Below, piece after piece: positions 41,240 to 55,182 of a stretch of 64,000 bases of DNA. Origin of the DNA: Nocardioides daejeonensis (GTDB taxonomy: Bacteria; Actinomycetota; Actinomycetes; Propionibacteriales; Nocardioidaceae); assembly GCF_003194585.1 (NCBI RefSeq), contig NZ_QHKZ01000002.1:1-64000 (forward strand), written 5' to 3'. The position numbers and the translations under genes were made by a program. Position 1 is the first letter of the stretch; every line of letters begins with the position of its first letter. The notes beneath the pieces are model-generated. The model was given only the letters and a program-made list of their open reading frames with translations, was not told the DNA's origin and did not search any database.

Positions 41240-41848
41240 GTGCTTCATGCTGCCGCGACCGGGCTTCTCACCGGGCTGACCCTCATCATCGCCATCGGCG
41301 CCCAGAACGCCTACGTGCTCCGGCAGGGTCTACGCCGCTCGCACGTGGTGGCGGTGGTCACGGTCTGCGCGGTCTCCGACGTCGCCCTGATCGTGGCCGG
41401 CGTTGCGGGGATCGGGACCATCGTCGACCGCGCCGGGTGGTTGATCGACGTGGTGCGCTGGCTGGGCGTCGCCTTCCTGCTCTGGTACGCCGCCGCCTCG
41501 CTGCGCCGCGCCCGGCACCCTGAGTCCCTGGGCGACTCGGAGGGCGCCGCCGTCGAGACCAGGTCGGCTGCGGTGGGCCGCGCGGTGGCACTGACCTGGC
41601 TGAATCCGCACGTCTATCTCGACACGGTCTTGCTACTGGGCTCGATCGCAGCCACCCAGGACGGCCCGACTGGTCGCTGGTGGTTCGCAGTAGGCGCGTG
41701 CCTGGGCAGCATGCTGTGGTTCACCGCCCTGGGGTTCGGCGCTCGAGGCGCTGCGCCGCTCCTGCGCAGCCCGCGTGCCTGGCAGGTGCTGGAGGTGATC
41801 ATCGCGGCGACGATGCTGGTCGTCGCCGCCATGCTCGCCCTCGGATGA
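41240..41848 (+). CDS. LysE/ArgO family amino acid exporter
   Basis: A 202-aa membrane protein with six helices. The family start TLIIAIGAQNAYVLRQGLRR and the loop WLNPHVYLDTVLLLGSIA match basic amino-acid exporters of the LysE/ArgO type. GTG start; TAGCGT ends 6 nt before it, so a leaderless transcript is likely. No LysG/ArgP-type activator is next to it. It is inserted between tpiA and secG, facing against the flanking genes. Lysine or arginine export is inferred from family. Confidence 0.88.
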   Translation: MLHAAATGLLTGLTLIIAIGAQNAYVLRQGLRRSHVVAVVTVCAVSDVALIVAGVAGIGTIVDRAGWLIDVVRWLGVAFLLWYAAASLRRARHPESLGDSEGAAVETRSAAVGRAVALTWLNPHVYLDTVLLLGSIAATQDGPTGRWWFAVGACLGSMLWFTALGFGARGAAPLLRSPRAWQVLEVIIAATMLVVAAMLALG

Positions 41849-41866
41849 CCCACCGCGACAGAGCTG

Positions 41867-42667
41867 TCAGAGCACCGGCATGTCCCGATAGCGGCAGATG
41901 CCGCCGAACTCGTCGACGTCGAGGCTCGCGCCGCCCACCAGGGCACCGTCCACGTCGCCCTGCTGCATGATCGCGGCAACGTTGCCGGGCTTCACAGAGC
42001 CGCCGTAGAGGATCCGGACCGCGGTTGCCGCGCCATCGCCGTGCACCTCGGCGACCCGGGCGCGCAGTGCCGCGCACACCTCCTGTGCGTCCTCGGGGGT
42101 CGCCACCTCGCCGGTGCCGATCGCCCAGACCGGCTCGTAGGCGATCACCAGGCCGGCGACCTGCTCGGCGCTCAGGCCGGCCAGGGAGCCGTCGAGCTGG
42201 CCGACGGTGTGGGCCACGTGCTCGCCAGCCTGTCGAACCTCCAGGCCCTCACCGACGCAGACGATCGGCACCATGCCGGCGGCGATCGCCTTGCGCGCCT
42301 TCACGTTGACCAGCGCGTCGTCCTCACCGTGGTCCTGGCGCCGCTCGGAGTGGCCGACGACCACGTAGCTGCAGCCCAGCTTCGCGAGCATCGCCGCCGA
42401 GACCTCGCCGGTGTGCGCACCGGAGTCGTGAGCGGAGACGTCCTGGGCGCCGTACCGGATCCGCAGGCGGTCGCCGTCGACCAGCGTCTGCACCGAGCGC
42501 AGGTCGGTGAACGGCGGCAGCACGGCCACCTCGGTGCGCTCGTGGTCGTGCTTCTTGTCCGACAGGCTCCAGGCCAGCTTCTGCACGAACACCACCGCCT
42601 CCTGGTGGTTCTTGTGCATCTTCCAGTTGCCCGCCATCAGCGGGACGCGTGCGGTCTTCGCGGCCAT
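41867..42667 (-). CDS. tpiA: Triosephosphate isomerase
   Basis: Interconverts dihydroxyacetone phosphate and glyceraldehyde 3-phosphate. [17 protein letters not shown] (catalytic Lys), [16 protein letters not shown] (catalytic His) and [20 protein letters not shown] (catalytic Glu; seen as [12 protein letters not shown]) plus [11 protein letters not shown] are all intact. 266 aa. ATG overlaps the pgk stop by 1 nt. Confidence 0.97.
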   Translation of the reverse strand: MAAKTARVPLMAGNWKMHKNHQEAVVFVQKLAWSLSDKKHDHERTEVAVLPPFTDLRSVQTLVDGDRLRIRYGAQDVSAHDSGAHTGEVSAAMLAKLGCSYVVVGHSERRQDHGEDDALVNVKARKAIAAGMVPIVCVGEGLEVRQAGEHVAHTVGQLDGSLAGLSAEQVAGLVIAYEPVWAIGTGEVATPEDAQEVCAALRARVAEVHGDGAATAVRILYGGSVKPGNVAAIMQQGDVDGALVGGASLDVDEFGGICRYRDMPVL

Positions 42668-43887
42668 CAGTCCTCCAGGATCGCGATGCCGGGCAGTTCC
42701 TTGCCCTCGAGGTACTCCAGGCTCGCTCCACCGCCGGTGGAGATGTGCCCGAAGGCGTCGTCGGCGAAGCCGAGACGGCGTACGGCGGCAGCGGAGTCGC
42801 CACCGCCGACAACGGAGAGGCCGTCGACCTTGGTCAGCGCCTCGGCGACGGCACGGGTGCCGCCGGCGAAGGCATCGACCTCGAAGACGCCCATGGGGCC
42901 GTTCCAGAAGACGGTCCGAGCCTGCTCGATCTCGGCGGCGAAGGCCCGCGCCGAATCGGGACCGATATCGAGCCCGAGGGCGTCGGTCGGGATCGCGTCA
43001 GCCGAGACCACCCGCGGCTCCGGCTCCCGATCACCGCCGGGGAAGGCGGTGTCGACGACGATGTCGGTCGGCAGCACGAGGCGTACGCCGGTCTGCTCGG
43101 CTCGGGCCAGGTACTCGCGGCACGTGTCGAGCTGGTCCACCTCCAGCAGGCTCTTCCCGACCTCGCGTCCCTGCGCCGCCAGGAAGGTGAAGACCATCCC
43201 ACCGCCGATGAGCAGCGTGTCGGCCTTGCCCAGCAGGTTGTCGATCACGCCGAGCTTGTCGGAGACCTTGGATCCGCCCAACACGACGGCGTACGGTCGC
43301 TCCGGCGCGTCGGTGAGCCGCCGGAGTACGTCGACCTCGGCGGCGACCAGCGGCCCCATGGCGTGCGGGAGCCGAGCAGCCACGTCGTACACCGACGCTT
43401 GCTTGCGGTGCACCACGCCGAATCCGTCACTCACGAATCCGTCGGCCAGTGCTGCGAGCTCGTCGGCGAAGCCTCCACGCTCGGTGTCGTCCTTACTGGT
43501 CTCTCCCGCGTTGAAGCGCACGTTCTCGAGCACCAGGATCGAGCCCTCCGGCATCCGCTCCACCATCGCCCGGGCGCTCTCGCCGACCGTGTCGGTCGCG
43601 AGGAGGCAGTCGAACTCACCGTCGACCAGCTCTGCCACCCGGGTCGCAACCGGCGTGATCCGGTAGCGATCGTCCGGCTGCCCGCCGGGACGACCGAGGT
43701 GGGCGGCGACGATGACCTTCGCACCGGCACGGGCGAGCTGGAGGATCGTCGGCAGCGAGGCACGGATCCGGCCGTCGTCGGTGATGGTGTCGCCGTCGAG
43801 GGGCACGTTGAGATCGGAGCGGACCAGGATGCGCTTGCCGCGCAGGCTGCCGCCGAGTTCAGCGGTCAGGGCGTCGATGCCGGACAT
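42667..43887 (-). CDS. pgk: Phosphoglycerate kinase
   Basis: ATP-forming step of glycolysis. [20 protein letters not shown], in part [10 protein letters not shown] near the N-terminus, [24 protein letters not shown]-type [30 protein letters not shown], and the C-terminal [16 protein letters not shown] are conserved. 406 aa. Second gene of gap-pgk-tpiA; gap ends 56 nt upstream. Confidence 0.97.
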   Translation of the reverse strand: MSGIDALTAELGGSLRGKRILVRSDLNVPLDGDTITDDGRIRASLPTILQLARAGAKVIVAAHLGRPGGQPDDRYRITPVATRVAELVDGEFDCLLATDTVGESARAMVERMPEGSILVLENVRFNAGETSKDDTERGGFADELAALADGFVSDGFGVVHRKQASVYDVAARLPHAMGPLVAAEVDVLRRLTDAPERPYAVVLGGSKVSDKLGVIDNLLGKADTLLIGGGMVFTFLAAQGREVGKSLLEVDQLDTCREYLARAEQTGVRLVLPTDIVVDTAFPGGDREPEPRVVSADAIPTDALGLDIGPDSARAFAAEIEQARTVFWNGPMGVFEVDAFAGGTRAVAEALTKVDGLSVVGGGDSAAAVRRLGFADDAFGHISTGGGASLEYLEGKELPGIAILED

Positions 43888-43943
43888 GTCTTCCTTGCTG
43901 TGCTCTGGGTCGGATGCTCGGGCCCGGTGCTCCGGAGCCGGGC

Positions 43944-44996
<1,053 letters not shown>

Positions 44997-45091
44997 TTAA
45001 TACGTGGTCACGAAGGTTCGACCGTCGCGAGCGGCGCATCCAGTGCGCAGTTGGCAAGGCTGAGGGAGGGAGACGTGGCGGAGCCGCGTAC

Positions 45092-46078
45092 CTACTCGGC
45101 GTCGGCCAGCATCTCCGGCGTCAACGACGCTTCGGTGTCCGGGATGCCCAGCTCCTCAGCGCGCTTGTCGGCCATGGCCAGGAGTCGGCGGATCCGTCCG
45201 GCGATGGCGTCCTTGGTGAGCACCGGATCGTGGAGCTGGCCGAGCTCCTCCAGGGATGCCTGCTTGTGCTCGAGCCGGAGTCGTCCGGCGAGCCGGAGGT
45301 GGTCGGGAGTCTCCTCGCCGAGAATCTCCAGAGCGCGCTCGACGCGCGCTCCGGCCGCCACCGCAGCGCGGGCGGAGCGACGCAGGTTGGCGTCGTCGAA
45401 GTTGGCGAGCCGGTTGGCGGTGGCGCGCACCTCACGCCGCATCCGCCGCTCCTCCCAGGCCATCAGCGCCTCGTGGGCGCCGAGGCGGGTGAGCAGCGCC
45501 CCGATCGCGTCGCCGTCACGGATCACCACGCGGTCGACGCCGCGTACCTCGCGGGCCTTCGCCTGGATGCTGAGCCGGCGCGCTACCCCCACCAGGGCAA
45601 GAGCCGCCTCGGGGCCCGGGCAGGTCACCTCCAGCGACGAGGAGCGCCCCGGCTCGGTCAACGACCCGTGCGCGAGGAACGCGCCGCGCCAGGCGGCAAC
45701 GGCATCGCAGGCCGCCCCGGAGACGACCTGCGGCGGCAGACCACGGACCGGGCGGCCACGCTGGTCGAGCAGGCCGGTCTGGCGGGCCAGAGACTCCCCG
45801 TCACGGACCACGCGCAACACGTAGCGACTGCCACGGCGCAGGCCGTTGCCCTGCACCACGGCCACCTCTGCGGCATGCCCGAAGACCTCGGAGATGTCGG
45901 TGCGCAGGCGACGGGCGGCAGCGCCGGTGTCGAGCTCCGCCTCCACGACGATCCGGCCGCTGACGATGTGCAGCCCACCGGCGAAGCGCAGCGTCGTCGA
46001 GACCTCAGCCTTGCGACAGCACGTCTTCGTGGTCTGGGTGCTGGCCAGCTCCGACTTCACCTGTGCCGTCATCGCCAT
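45092..46078 (-). CDS. whiA: Sporulation/cell-division regulator WhiA
   Basis: DNA-binding regulator found in all Gram-positive bacteria; in Streptomyces it works with WhiB at sporulation septation. It has a degenerate LAGLIDADG homing-endonuclease core ([38 protein letters not shown]) and a C-terminal helix-turn-helix ([35 protein letters not shown]). 328 aa. It follows yvcK by 11 nt in the invariant rapZ-yvcK-whiA order. Confidence 0.96.
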   Translation of the reverse strand: MAMTAQVKSELASTQTTKTCCRKAEVSTTLRFAGGLHIVSGRIVVEAELDTGAAARRLRTDISEVFGHAAEVAVVQGNGLRRGSRYVLRVVRDGESLARQTGLLDQRGRPVRGLPPQVVSGAACDAVAAWRGAFLAHGSLTEPGRSSSLEVTCPGPEAALALVGVARRLSIQAKAREVRGVDRVVIRDGDAIGALLTRLGAHEALMAWEERRMRREVRATANRLANFDDANLRRSARAAVAAGARVERALEILGEETPDHLRLAGRLRLEHKQASLEELGQLHDPVLTKDAIAGRIRRLLAMADKRAEELGIPDTEASLTPEMLADAE

Positions 46079-46089
46079 GCCGATGATCC

Positions 46090-47079
46090 TTACACACGCC
46101 CGATGATCCGCGCACAGGCGGCAGCCAGCTTGATCGGGTCGTGCCGGGGCGTGCCGTCACCCATGGACAGATCGTCGAGCACCAACTCGCCACCGGCGCT
46201 CGCCACGGCACCCGCCAGGGCTTCAGCCTCCTCCGGAGCACGTTGCACCGTCTCCCGATCGGCGAGCACCGTGTGCACCCGCAACTCAGGGGCGCGTTCG
46301 ACCAGCGCACCCAGCAGGTCGGCGGAGGTGTAGCCGGAGGTCTCCCCCTCCTGACCGGGCAGGTTCAGCACCACCACGACGCCGGCATTGGTGCAGGTGA
46401 GTGCATCGCGCAGCTCGTCCACCATCAGATGCGGCAGCACGGAGGTGTACCAGCTCCCCGGGCCGAGGAAGATCCAGTCGGCGGAGCCCACCGCCGCGAC
46501 CGCCTCAGGGTTGGCCGGGCTGTGCTCGGGCACCAGGCGGATCGAGGTGATCGTGCCAGGTGTCACCGCCACTTGCGCCTGCCCCCGGACCGTGGAGAGG
46601 ACATCCGGCGCGTCGGGGTCGAGCCCGCGGACCGTCGCCTCGATATCTAGGGGGACGTCGGCCATCGGCAGCACCCGGCCCTCGGCGGCCAGGAGTCGTC
46701 CGATCCACTCCAGGCCGAGGACGTTCTCGCCCAGGAGCTCCCACAGTGCGGTGATGAGGACGTTGCCGACGACATGGCCGCCGAGCTCACCGTCACTGCT
46801 GAACCGGTGCTGGAGCACCCTGGCCCAGGTCTGGCCCCAGTCGTCGTCGCTGCAGAGCGCCGCCAACGCCATCCGCAGATCGCCGGGCGGAAGGACACCG
46901 AACTCCTGACGCAGTCGGCCCGATGAGCCTCCGTTGTCGGCGACCGTGACGATCCCGGTCAGGTCGTCGACGACCCGCCGGAGAGCGGAGAGGGTGACGT
47001 GGAGCCCATGTCCGCCGCCGAGCGCCACGACGCGGGCGGAGAGACGCTCGGGCTTCTTGGGCGTGACGCTGCCGCTCAT
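46090..47079 (-). CDS. yvcK: Gluconeogenesis factor YvcK (CofD-like)
   Basis: Needed for growth on gluconeogenic carbon and for cell-wall homeostasis in Gram-positives; binds UDP-sugars in B. subtilis. Fold marks are [19 protein letters not shown] near residue 16, [17 protein letters not shown] near residue 47, [12 protein letters not shown], and [16 protein letters not shown]. 329 aa. Its ATG overlaps the rapZ stop (ATGA). Confidence 0.94.
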   Translation of the reverse strand: MSGSVTPKKPERLSARVVALGGGHGLHVTLSALRRVVDDLTGIVTVADNGGSSGRLRQEFGVLPPGDLRMALAALCSDDDWGQTWARVLQHRFSSDGELGGHVVGNVLITALWELLGENVLGLEWIGRLLAAEGRVLPMADVPLDIEATVRGLDPDAPDVLSTVRGQAQVAVTPGTITSIRLVPEHSPANPEAVAAVGSADWIFLGPGSWYTSVLPHLMVDELRDALTCTNAGVVVVLNLPGQEGETSGYTSADLLGALVERAPELRVHTVLADRETVQRAPEEAEALAGAVASAGGELVLDDLSMGDGTPRHDPIKLAAACARIIGRV

Positions 47080-47954
47080 TCGCGACCGAGGTCTCGGTGC
47101 GCGGTGAGCACGTCGTACCCCAGTCGGCGCAGCCGGTCGGCGAGCGCCTCGGTCATCGCCACGCTGCGGTGCTTGCCACCGGTGCAGCCGATCGCCACGG
47201 TCAGATAGCGCTTGCCCTCGCGCAGGTAGCCCGATGAGATCGTCTGCAGCACCGGCACGTACGCGTCGATGAATGCCTGTGCGTCGGGCAGCCCGATGAC
47301 GAACTCGGCGACCGCCGGGTCCTGCCCGGTGAACTCGCGCAACTCCGGCACCCAGTGCGGGTTGGGCAGGAAGCGCATGTCGGCCATGAAGTCGGCGTCG
47401 ACCGGGATGCCGTACTTGAAGCCGAAGCTCACGACCGTCACCTTGAGGCTGAGCACCTGAGGGGTGCCGAACCGCTCCGAGACCCGAGCGGTGAGCTGGT
47501 GCACGTTGAGGTTGCTGGTGTCGATGATGACGTCGGCCTGGCCGCGCAGGGGCCGAAGCACCTCCCGCTCACGCAGCAGGCCGTCCAACAGGCGCCCTGA
47601 ACCCTGCAGCGGGTGCGGTCGGCGGGCCGCATCCTGGCGGCGTACCAGGACGTTGTCGTCGGCCTCCAGGAAGAGCAGAGTCGAGCGCCTGCCCGTGGCC
47701 TGGTGCGCGAGATTGGCGCGCAGCTCGTCGAAGAAGCCACCGGACCGGACGTCGATCACCACCGCGATCGGCTGCTTGGGGCCACGGGTCCGATCGACCA
47801 GGCGAACCACGTCGGGCAGGAGCGACGGTGGCAGGTTGTCGACCACGAAGTAGCCGAGATCCTCCAGCTCCTTCGCCGCTGTACTGCGGCCCGCACCGGT
47901 CATGCCGGTGACCACGACGACCTCGCCGGACTCCGGCGCCGTTTCCTCACTCAT
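47076..47954 (-). CDS. rapZ: RNase adapter/nucleotide-binding protein RapZ
   Basis: A P-loop protein whose enterobacterial form guides RNase E to a small RNA; its role in actinobacteria is undefined. Walker A is [19 protein letters not shown] in part GMTGAGRST near residue 17, then [12 protein letters not shown], the conserved [20 protein letters not shown] in part [13 protein letters not shown] near residue 155, and the C-terminal [18 protein letters not shown]. 292 aa. Coupled by 4-bp overlaps to uvrC and yvcK. Confidence 0.95.
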   Translation of the reverse strand: MSEETAPESGEVVVVTGMTGAGRSTAAKELEDLGYFVVDNLPPSLLPDVVRLVDRTRGPKQPIAVVIDVRSGGFFDELRANLAHQATGRRSTLLFLEADDNVLVRRQDAARRPHPLQGSGRLLDGLLREREVLRPLRGQADVIIDTSNLNVHQLTARVSERFGTPQVLSLKVTVVSFGFKYGIPVDADFMADMRFLPNPHWVPELREFTGQDPAVAEFVIGLPDAQAFIDAYVPVLQTISSGYLREGKRYLTVAIGCTGGKHRSVAMTEALADRLRRLGYDVLTAHRDLGRE

Positions 47955-49918
47955 GACTCTTCCTCGATCTCGCCTGTGGCGGTGTTGATCGACAGTCTCG
48001 GTGATCCCTCGTCCTTGCGGGAAACCGCGGTCTTGATGGCGGCCGCGGTGGTCGGCCCGATCCCGGGGACCGCCGCTAGCTCGTCGATCGTGGCGGCGCG
48101 CAGCTTCTTCAGCGAACCGAAGTGCTTGAGGAGCGTCTTGCGGCGCACCTCGCCGAGCCCCGGCACGTCGTCGAGCAGCGACTCGACCATCGTCTTCGAG
48201 CGGCGGGAGCGGTGATGGGTGATCGCGAAGCGGTGCGCCTCGTCGCGGATCCGTTGCAGGAGGTAGAGACCCTCGCTGGTGCGCGGCATGATCACCGGGT
48301 CCTCCTCCGCCGGCAGCCAGACCTCTTCCAGGCGCTTGGCCAGACCGCAGACCGGAATGTCGGTGATGCCCAGCTCGGCCAGGGCGGCCGTCGCGGCAGC
48401 CACCTGAGGCGGGCCGCCGTCGACGACGACCAGGCCAGGCGTGTAGGCGAACTTCCGCGCCCGGCCGGTCTCGGGGTCGACGAGCATCGGACCGTCTGCC
48501 CCCTCCACCGCGTCGCCGCGCTCGTCGAGAAGTCGCCGGAAGCGTCGGGTGATCACCTCGTGCATCGAGGCAACATCGTTCTGGCCCTCGACGCCCTTGA
48601 TCACGAAGCGCCGGTACTCGCTCTTACGAGCCAGGCCGTCCTCGAAGACGACCATGCTGGCAACGACCTCGGTGCCCTGCAGGTTGGAGACGTCGTAGCA
48701 CTCGATGCGCAGCGGCACCTCGTCGAGCTCAAGCGCCTCCTGGATCTCCTCCAGCGCCTGGTTGCGGGTGGTGAGGTCGCTGGCCCGCTTCGTCTTGTGC
48801 AGTGCGAGTCCCTGGGAGGCGTTGCGGGCGACCGTCTCCTGCAGGGCCTTCTTGTCACCGCGTTGCGGCACCCGGATCTTGACCTTGCTGCCCTTCAGCT
48901 CGGCGAGCAGCTCCTCCAACGTCGCGGCGTCCGGTGGGAGTGCCGGCACCAGGATCTCGCGCGGGATGCCGTCGGGCGTCTCGCCGGCGTACAGCTGAAG
49001 CAGGAAGCGCTCGACCAGCGTGCCGGTGTCGCCCTCGTCCACTCGATCAGCGACCCAGCCGCGCTGGCCGCGGATCCGCCCGCCCCGGACGTAGAAGATC
49101 TGGACCGCGACCTCGAGCGGGTCTTCGGCAAGCGCGACCACGTCGGCATCCGTGCCGTCGCCGAAGACCACAGCCTGCTTCTCCAGAGCCTTCTCCAGAG
49201 CGCCGAGGTCGTCGCGCAGCCGAGCGGCACGCTCGTACTCCATGGCCTCGGAGGCAGCGAACATCTCCTTCTCGATGCGCTTGGTGAAGGCAGCGGTGCG
49301 ACCGCCCATGAAGTCGCAGAAGTCCTCGACGATCCGCCGGTGCTCCTCGGCGCTCACCTTGCCGACGCAGGGGGCGGAGCACTTGTCGATGTAGCCCAGC
49401 AGGCAGGGACGTCCGATCTGTGCGGACCTCTTGAAGACGCCGGCAGAGCAGGAGCGCATCGGGAAGACGCGTAGAAGCAGATCCACCGTCTCGCGAATGG
49501 CCCAGGCGTGACCGTACGGCCCGAAGTAGCGGGTGCCCTTCTTCTTCGCGCCGCGCCCCACCATCACCCGGGGGAACTCCTCCCCCACCGTGACCGCAAG
49601 CCAGGGGTAGGACTTGTCGTCGCGGTACTTCACGTTGAACCGCGGGTCGAACTCCTTGATCCAGGAGTACTCGAGCTGCAGCGCCTCGACCTCCGTGGCC
49701 ACCACTGTCCACTCGACGCTTGCCGCGGTGGTGACCATCGTGCGAGTGCGCGGATGCAGGTTCGCCAGATCCTGGAAGTACGACGACAGGCGCGCCCGCA
49801 GGCTCTTCGCCTTGCCGACGTAGATCACCCGTCGATGCGCGTCCCGGAACTTGTAGACGCCCGGCTGGGTCGGGATGCTGCCCGGCTCCGGGCGGTACGT
49901 CGACGGGTCAGGCGGCAC
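47951..49918 (-). CDS. uvrC: UvrABC excinuclease subunit C
   Basis: Makes both incisions in nucleotide excision repair. The GIY-YIG nuclease is at the N-terminus ([20 protein letters not shown]), then the Cys region [20 protein letters not shown] and a UvrB-binding UVR motif near residue 205 ([19 protein letters not shown]). The RNase H-like nuclease follows ([33 protein letters not shown]) with a double HhH at the end ([31 protein letters not shown]). 655 aa. GTG start within the end of the Rieske lipoprotein gene. Confidence 0.97.
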   Translation of the reverse strand: MPPDPSTYRPEPGSIPTQPGVYKFRDAHRRVIYVGKAKSLRARLSSYFQDLANLHPRTRTMVTTAASVEWTVVATEVEALQLEYSWIKEFDPRFNVKYRDDKSYPWLAVTVGEEFPRVMVGRGAKKKGTRYFGPYGHAWAIRETVDLLLRVFPMRSCSAGVFKRSAQIGRPCLLGYIDKCSAPCVGKVSAEEHRRIVEDFCDFMGGRTAAFTKRIEKEMFAASEAMEYERAARLRDDLGALEKALEKQAVVFGDGTDADVVALAEDPLEVAVQIFYVRGGRIRGQRGWVADRVDEGDTGTLVERFLLQLYAGETPDGIPREILVPALPPDAATLEELLAELKGSKVKIRVPQRGDKKALQETVARNASQGLALHKTKRASDLTTRNQALEEIQEALELDEVPLRIECYDVSNLQGTEVVASMVVFEDGLARKSEYRRFVIKGVEGQNDVASMHEVITRRFRRLLDERGDAVEGADGPMLVDPETGRARKFAYTPGLVVVDGGPPQVAAATAALAELGITDIPVCGLAKRLEEVWLPAEEDPVIMPRTSEGLYLLQRIRDEAHRFAITHHRSRRSKTMVESLLDDVPGLGEVRRKTLLKHFGSLKKLRAATIDELAAVPGIGPTTAAAIKTAVSRKDEGSPRLSINTATGEIEEES

Positions 49919-50317
49919 GGATCTCCTGGCCCTTGACTTCGATGGCTACCTCCGGCAGCGGTGTCGTGGCCGGCCCGAGCTCGACCGCACCGTCGGCGAG
50001 CGCGAAGACGGAGCCGTGGCGTGGACAGTGGATACCAGCGCCGTCGACCTGGGTGAGCTGGGCGCCCTCGTGGGTGCACCGCGAGGAGAAGGCTCGGTAC
50101 TCGCCCTCGGTCGGCTGGGTGAGGACGAGCCCCTTGTCGCTCAGCACGATCCCGCCCTCGACCGGGACCTCATCGACCGTGGCCAGCACCTCGCCCGCCT
50201 TCGTCTCCGGCTTGCCGGAGGAGTCGTCACCGCCGCAGCCGGCCAGGGCCAGCGCGGCCCCGAGCGCAGCCATGCCCTGGAAGGTGGTGCGGCGGGAGAT
50301 CTGCGGACGCTGCCCCA

Positions 50318-50318
<1 letters not shown>
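49908..50318 (-). CDS. Tat-exported Rieske [2Fe-2S] lipoprotein
   Basis: A 136-aa protein with a twin-arginine signal (SRRTTFQG) followed by a hydrophobic stretch and a lipobox LAGCGG, so it is predicted to be anchored outside the membrane after folding with its cluster. The Rieske ligands are CTHEGAQL and CPRHGSVF. No oxygenase or cytochrome partner is nearby. It lies between uvrA (1-nt overlap) and uvrC (11-nt overlap). The electron-transfer partner is unknown. Confidence 0.88.
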
Positions 50319-53335
<3,017 letters not shown>

Positions 53336-53363
53336 GTGTCTTCCGGTTCGAGGCGCGGGAATT

Positions 53364-53379
53364 TCGAACAAGTGTTCGT
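53364..53379. promoter_or_regulatory. LexA (SOS) box upstream of uvrA
   Basis: TCGAAC-AAGT-GTTCGT matches the GAAC-N4-GTTC box bound by actinobacterial and Bacillus LexA, with an almost complete outer palindrome. It is 29 bp from the uvrA start and 78 bp from the divergent gene at 53457, so it most likely governs uvrA. Confidence 0.75.
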
Positions 53380-53456
53380 TACGCGGGCCCCCGACGCAAG
53401 ACGCCACGCACGCGCTCCACGATCTCACGGGGCGCAAGCCGCGGTTGAATGGGCGC

Positions 53457-54152
53457 ATGGACCCCCTCGCCCAGCTGCCCCTGCTCCGCGCCGCCGACGC
53501 GCAGTTCGCCGACTCCCTGCGCGCGCTCGACGAGACAGAGCTGCGTGCTCCCTCACTGCTCCCGGGCTGGTCACGTGCACACGTCGCGGCCCACGTCGCC
53601 CTCAACGGCGAGGCGTTCCGCCGCGTCCTCCGTCAGGTGGCGGCAGGTGAGCCGGCGTCGATGTACGACAGCAGCGAGGCCCGCGATGCCGATATCGACC
53701 GCCTCGCGTCGGCCTCTGCCGGCGCGCTGCTGGAACGCAACCAGCAGGTGGCCGACGACCTCGTCGCGCTGCTCGACCAGGTCGAGCCGGCACACTGGTC
53801 AGCGCGGGTGACCCGACTGCCTGGAGGCGGTGGGATGGAGTTCCCGCTCACCGGCCTGCTGCCGCGCCGGCTCGGCGAGGTCAGCATCCACCACGCTGAC
53901 CTGGGCCGCGCCTTCACCCAGCACGACTGGCCCGCCGAGTTCTCGGCCGAGGTCGTCGACTCCCGGGCCCCACGGCACCCCTCCTGGGCGTTCGAGGCGA
54001 CCGACACCGGCGCCTCCTGGGGAGTCGCGGGTACGGCGGAGCTCGTCGTCCGCGGCTCCGTAGCCGACCTGGCCTGGTGGCTCACCGGCCGCGGCACCGG
54101 GTCCAGCCTCTCCACGTCAACGGGAGAGCTCCCGGAACCGCCGACGTTCTGA
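53457..54152 (+). CDS. Maleylpyruvate isomerase family mycothiol-dependent enzyme
   Basis: A 231-aa DinB-like MDMPI protein. The N-terminal helical bundle has [20 protein letters not shown] with the metal His in HVAAHVALN, and [16 protein letters not shown] with further His near residue 140. The C-terminal domain ends [18 protein letters not shown]. The ATG at 53457 is placed by homology; longer frames enter the uvrA leader. A distinct paralogue is at 9972. Its substrate is unknown; mycothiol use is inferred from family. Confidence 0.8.
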   Translation: MDPLAQLPLLRAADAQFADSLRALDETELRAPSLLPGWSRAHVAAHVALNGEAFRRVLRQVAAGEPASMYDSSEARDADIDRLASASAGALLERNQQVADDLVALLDQVEPAHWSARVTRLPGGGGMEFPLTGLLPRRLGEVSIHHADLGRAFTQHDWPAEFSAEVVDSRAPRHPSWAFEATDTGASWGVAGTAELVVRGSVADLAWWLTGRGTGSSLSTSTGELPEPPTF

Positions 54153-54186
54153 GTTCGCCCGGCGCGACCCCGGCGGCGTCCGCGCG

Positions 54187-54336
54187 CAACGTCCTGCCAC
54201 CTGGTCGCCCCAACAACCCACCCGCAGGACATCCCACACAACGTCCTGCCACCCGGTCACCCCAACAACCCACCCGCAGGACGTCCCACACAACGTCCTG
54301 CCACCCGGCCACCCCAACAACCCACCCGCAGGACGT
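54187..54336. repeat. 52-bp tandem repeat, about 2.9 copies, each a potential hairpin
   Basis: Units start at 54187, 54239 and 54291 and differ at a few positions. Each has ACGTCCTGC near its left end and GCAGGACGT (GCAGGACAT in the first unit) near its right, so each can fold. The period is not a multiple of 3, and the frames read through it are unrelated repeats, so it is non-coding. It fills most of the 220-bp gap between two plus-strand genes. Confidence 0.75.
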
Positions 54337-54372
54337 ACGCCGGATCCTTCCCGCATTCCCTAGGCTGGCGCC

Positions 54373-55041
54373 ATGACCTACACCGGTGACGTGACACCTG
54401 GCGGCCCCGCCGACGTACGCGAGCTGCCGCAACTGACCATCCGCAAGCTCGCTGTCGACGAGAAGATGGCCAACAACTGCTACCTGCTGACCTGCCGGGC
54501 GACCGGAGCGAACCTGCTCATCGATGCCGCCGACGACGCGCCCGCGCTCCTGGAGCTGAGCGGCGGCAGGCTCGCCGGGATCGTGACCACGCACCAGCAC
54601 TGGGACCACCATCGCGCGCTCGCCGACGTGGTCGCCGCCACCGGCGCCCCCGTGTACGCCGGCGCGCCCGACGCGGAGGCCATCACTGAGCAGACCGGGG
54701 TCGAGGTCGCCACGCGGCTCGCCCACGGCGACACGGTGCGGGTGGGCGAGGCGGAGCTGTCGGTGATCGCCATCGCCGGACACACCCCGGGCTCCATCGC
54801 GCTGCTGCATCGTGACCCCGAGGGCACCCCGCACCTCTTCACGGGCGACTCGCTCTTCCCCGGTGGGGTGGGTGCGACCTTCGGTGATGCCGAGGCGTTC
54901 CGCACTCTCATCGACGAGGTGGAGGCGAAGGTGTTCGGCACCCTGCCCGACGACACCTGGTTCTACCCCGGCCACGGCTCCGACGGACAACTCGGCAACG
55001 AGCGTCCGCACCTGGCGGAGTGGCGCGAGCGCGGCTGGTAG
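54373..55041 (+). CDS. MBL-fold metallo-hydrolase (glyoxalase II-like)
   Basis: A 222-aa metallo-beta-lactamase-fold hydrolase. The metal ligands are seen in THQHWDHHRAL (HxHxDH), GHTPGSIALLH, FTGDSLFPGG and FYPGHGSD. The N-terminus (NNCYLLTCRATGANLLIDA) is that of glyoxalase II-like thioesterases; the substrate may be a mycothiol or other thioester. ATG 54373 lies 6 nt after TAGGCT, suggesting a leaderless transcript. Confidence 0.9.
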   Translation: MTYTGDVTPGGPADVRELPQLTIRKLAVDEKMANNCYLLTCRATGANLLIDAADDAPALLELSGGRLAGIVTTHQHWDHHRALADVVAATGAPVYAGAPDAEAITEQTGVEVATRLAHGDTVRVGEAELSVIAIAGHTPGSIALLHRDPEGTPHLFTGDSLFPGGVGATFGDAEAFRTLIDEVEAKVFGTLPDDTWFYPGHGSDGQLGNERPHLAEWRERGW

Positions 55042-55052
55042 CCGCTCCCCTG

Positions 55053-55176
55053 GGATCGAGTGCGCCCAGATGACGCCTTGAGTCAGCGCAAATCACGCGA
55101 GCGCGCGCGATTTGCGCGCACTCGACGCGTGATTCGCGCGCACTCGACGCGTGATTTGCGCGCACTCGACGCGTAG
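55053..55176. repeat. 22-bp intergenic repeat, second locus
   Basis: Exact 22-bp tandem period: units begin at 55119, 55141 and 55163 with core CACTCGACGCGTGATTTGCGCG (one T/C variant), described in two halves CACTCGACGCG and TGATTTGCGCG. Left of them GCGCAAATC (55086-55094) can pair with GATTTGCGC (55108-55116). Again between the ends of convergent genes (MBL hydrolase and kshB), like the locus at 22091-22200. Confidence 0.75.
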
Positions 55177-55182
55177 GCGGAG

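Noticed and set aside
54187..54336. CRISPR array
   Set aside because: Units are contiguous with no spacers, only three copies, and no cas genes are present.
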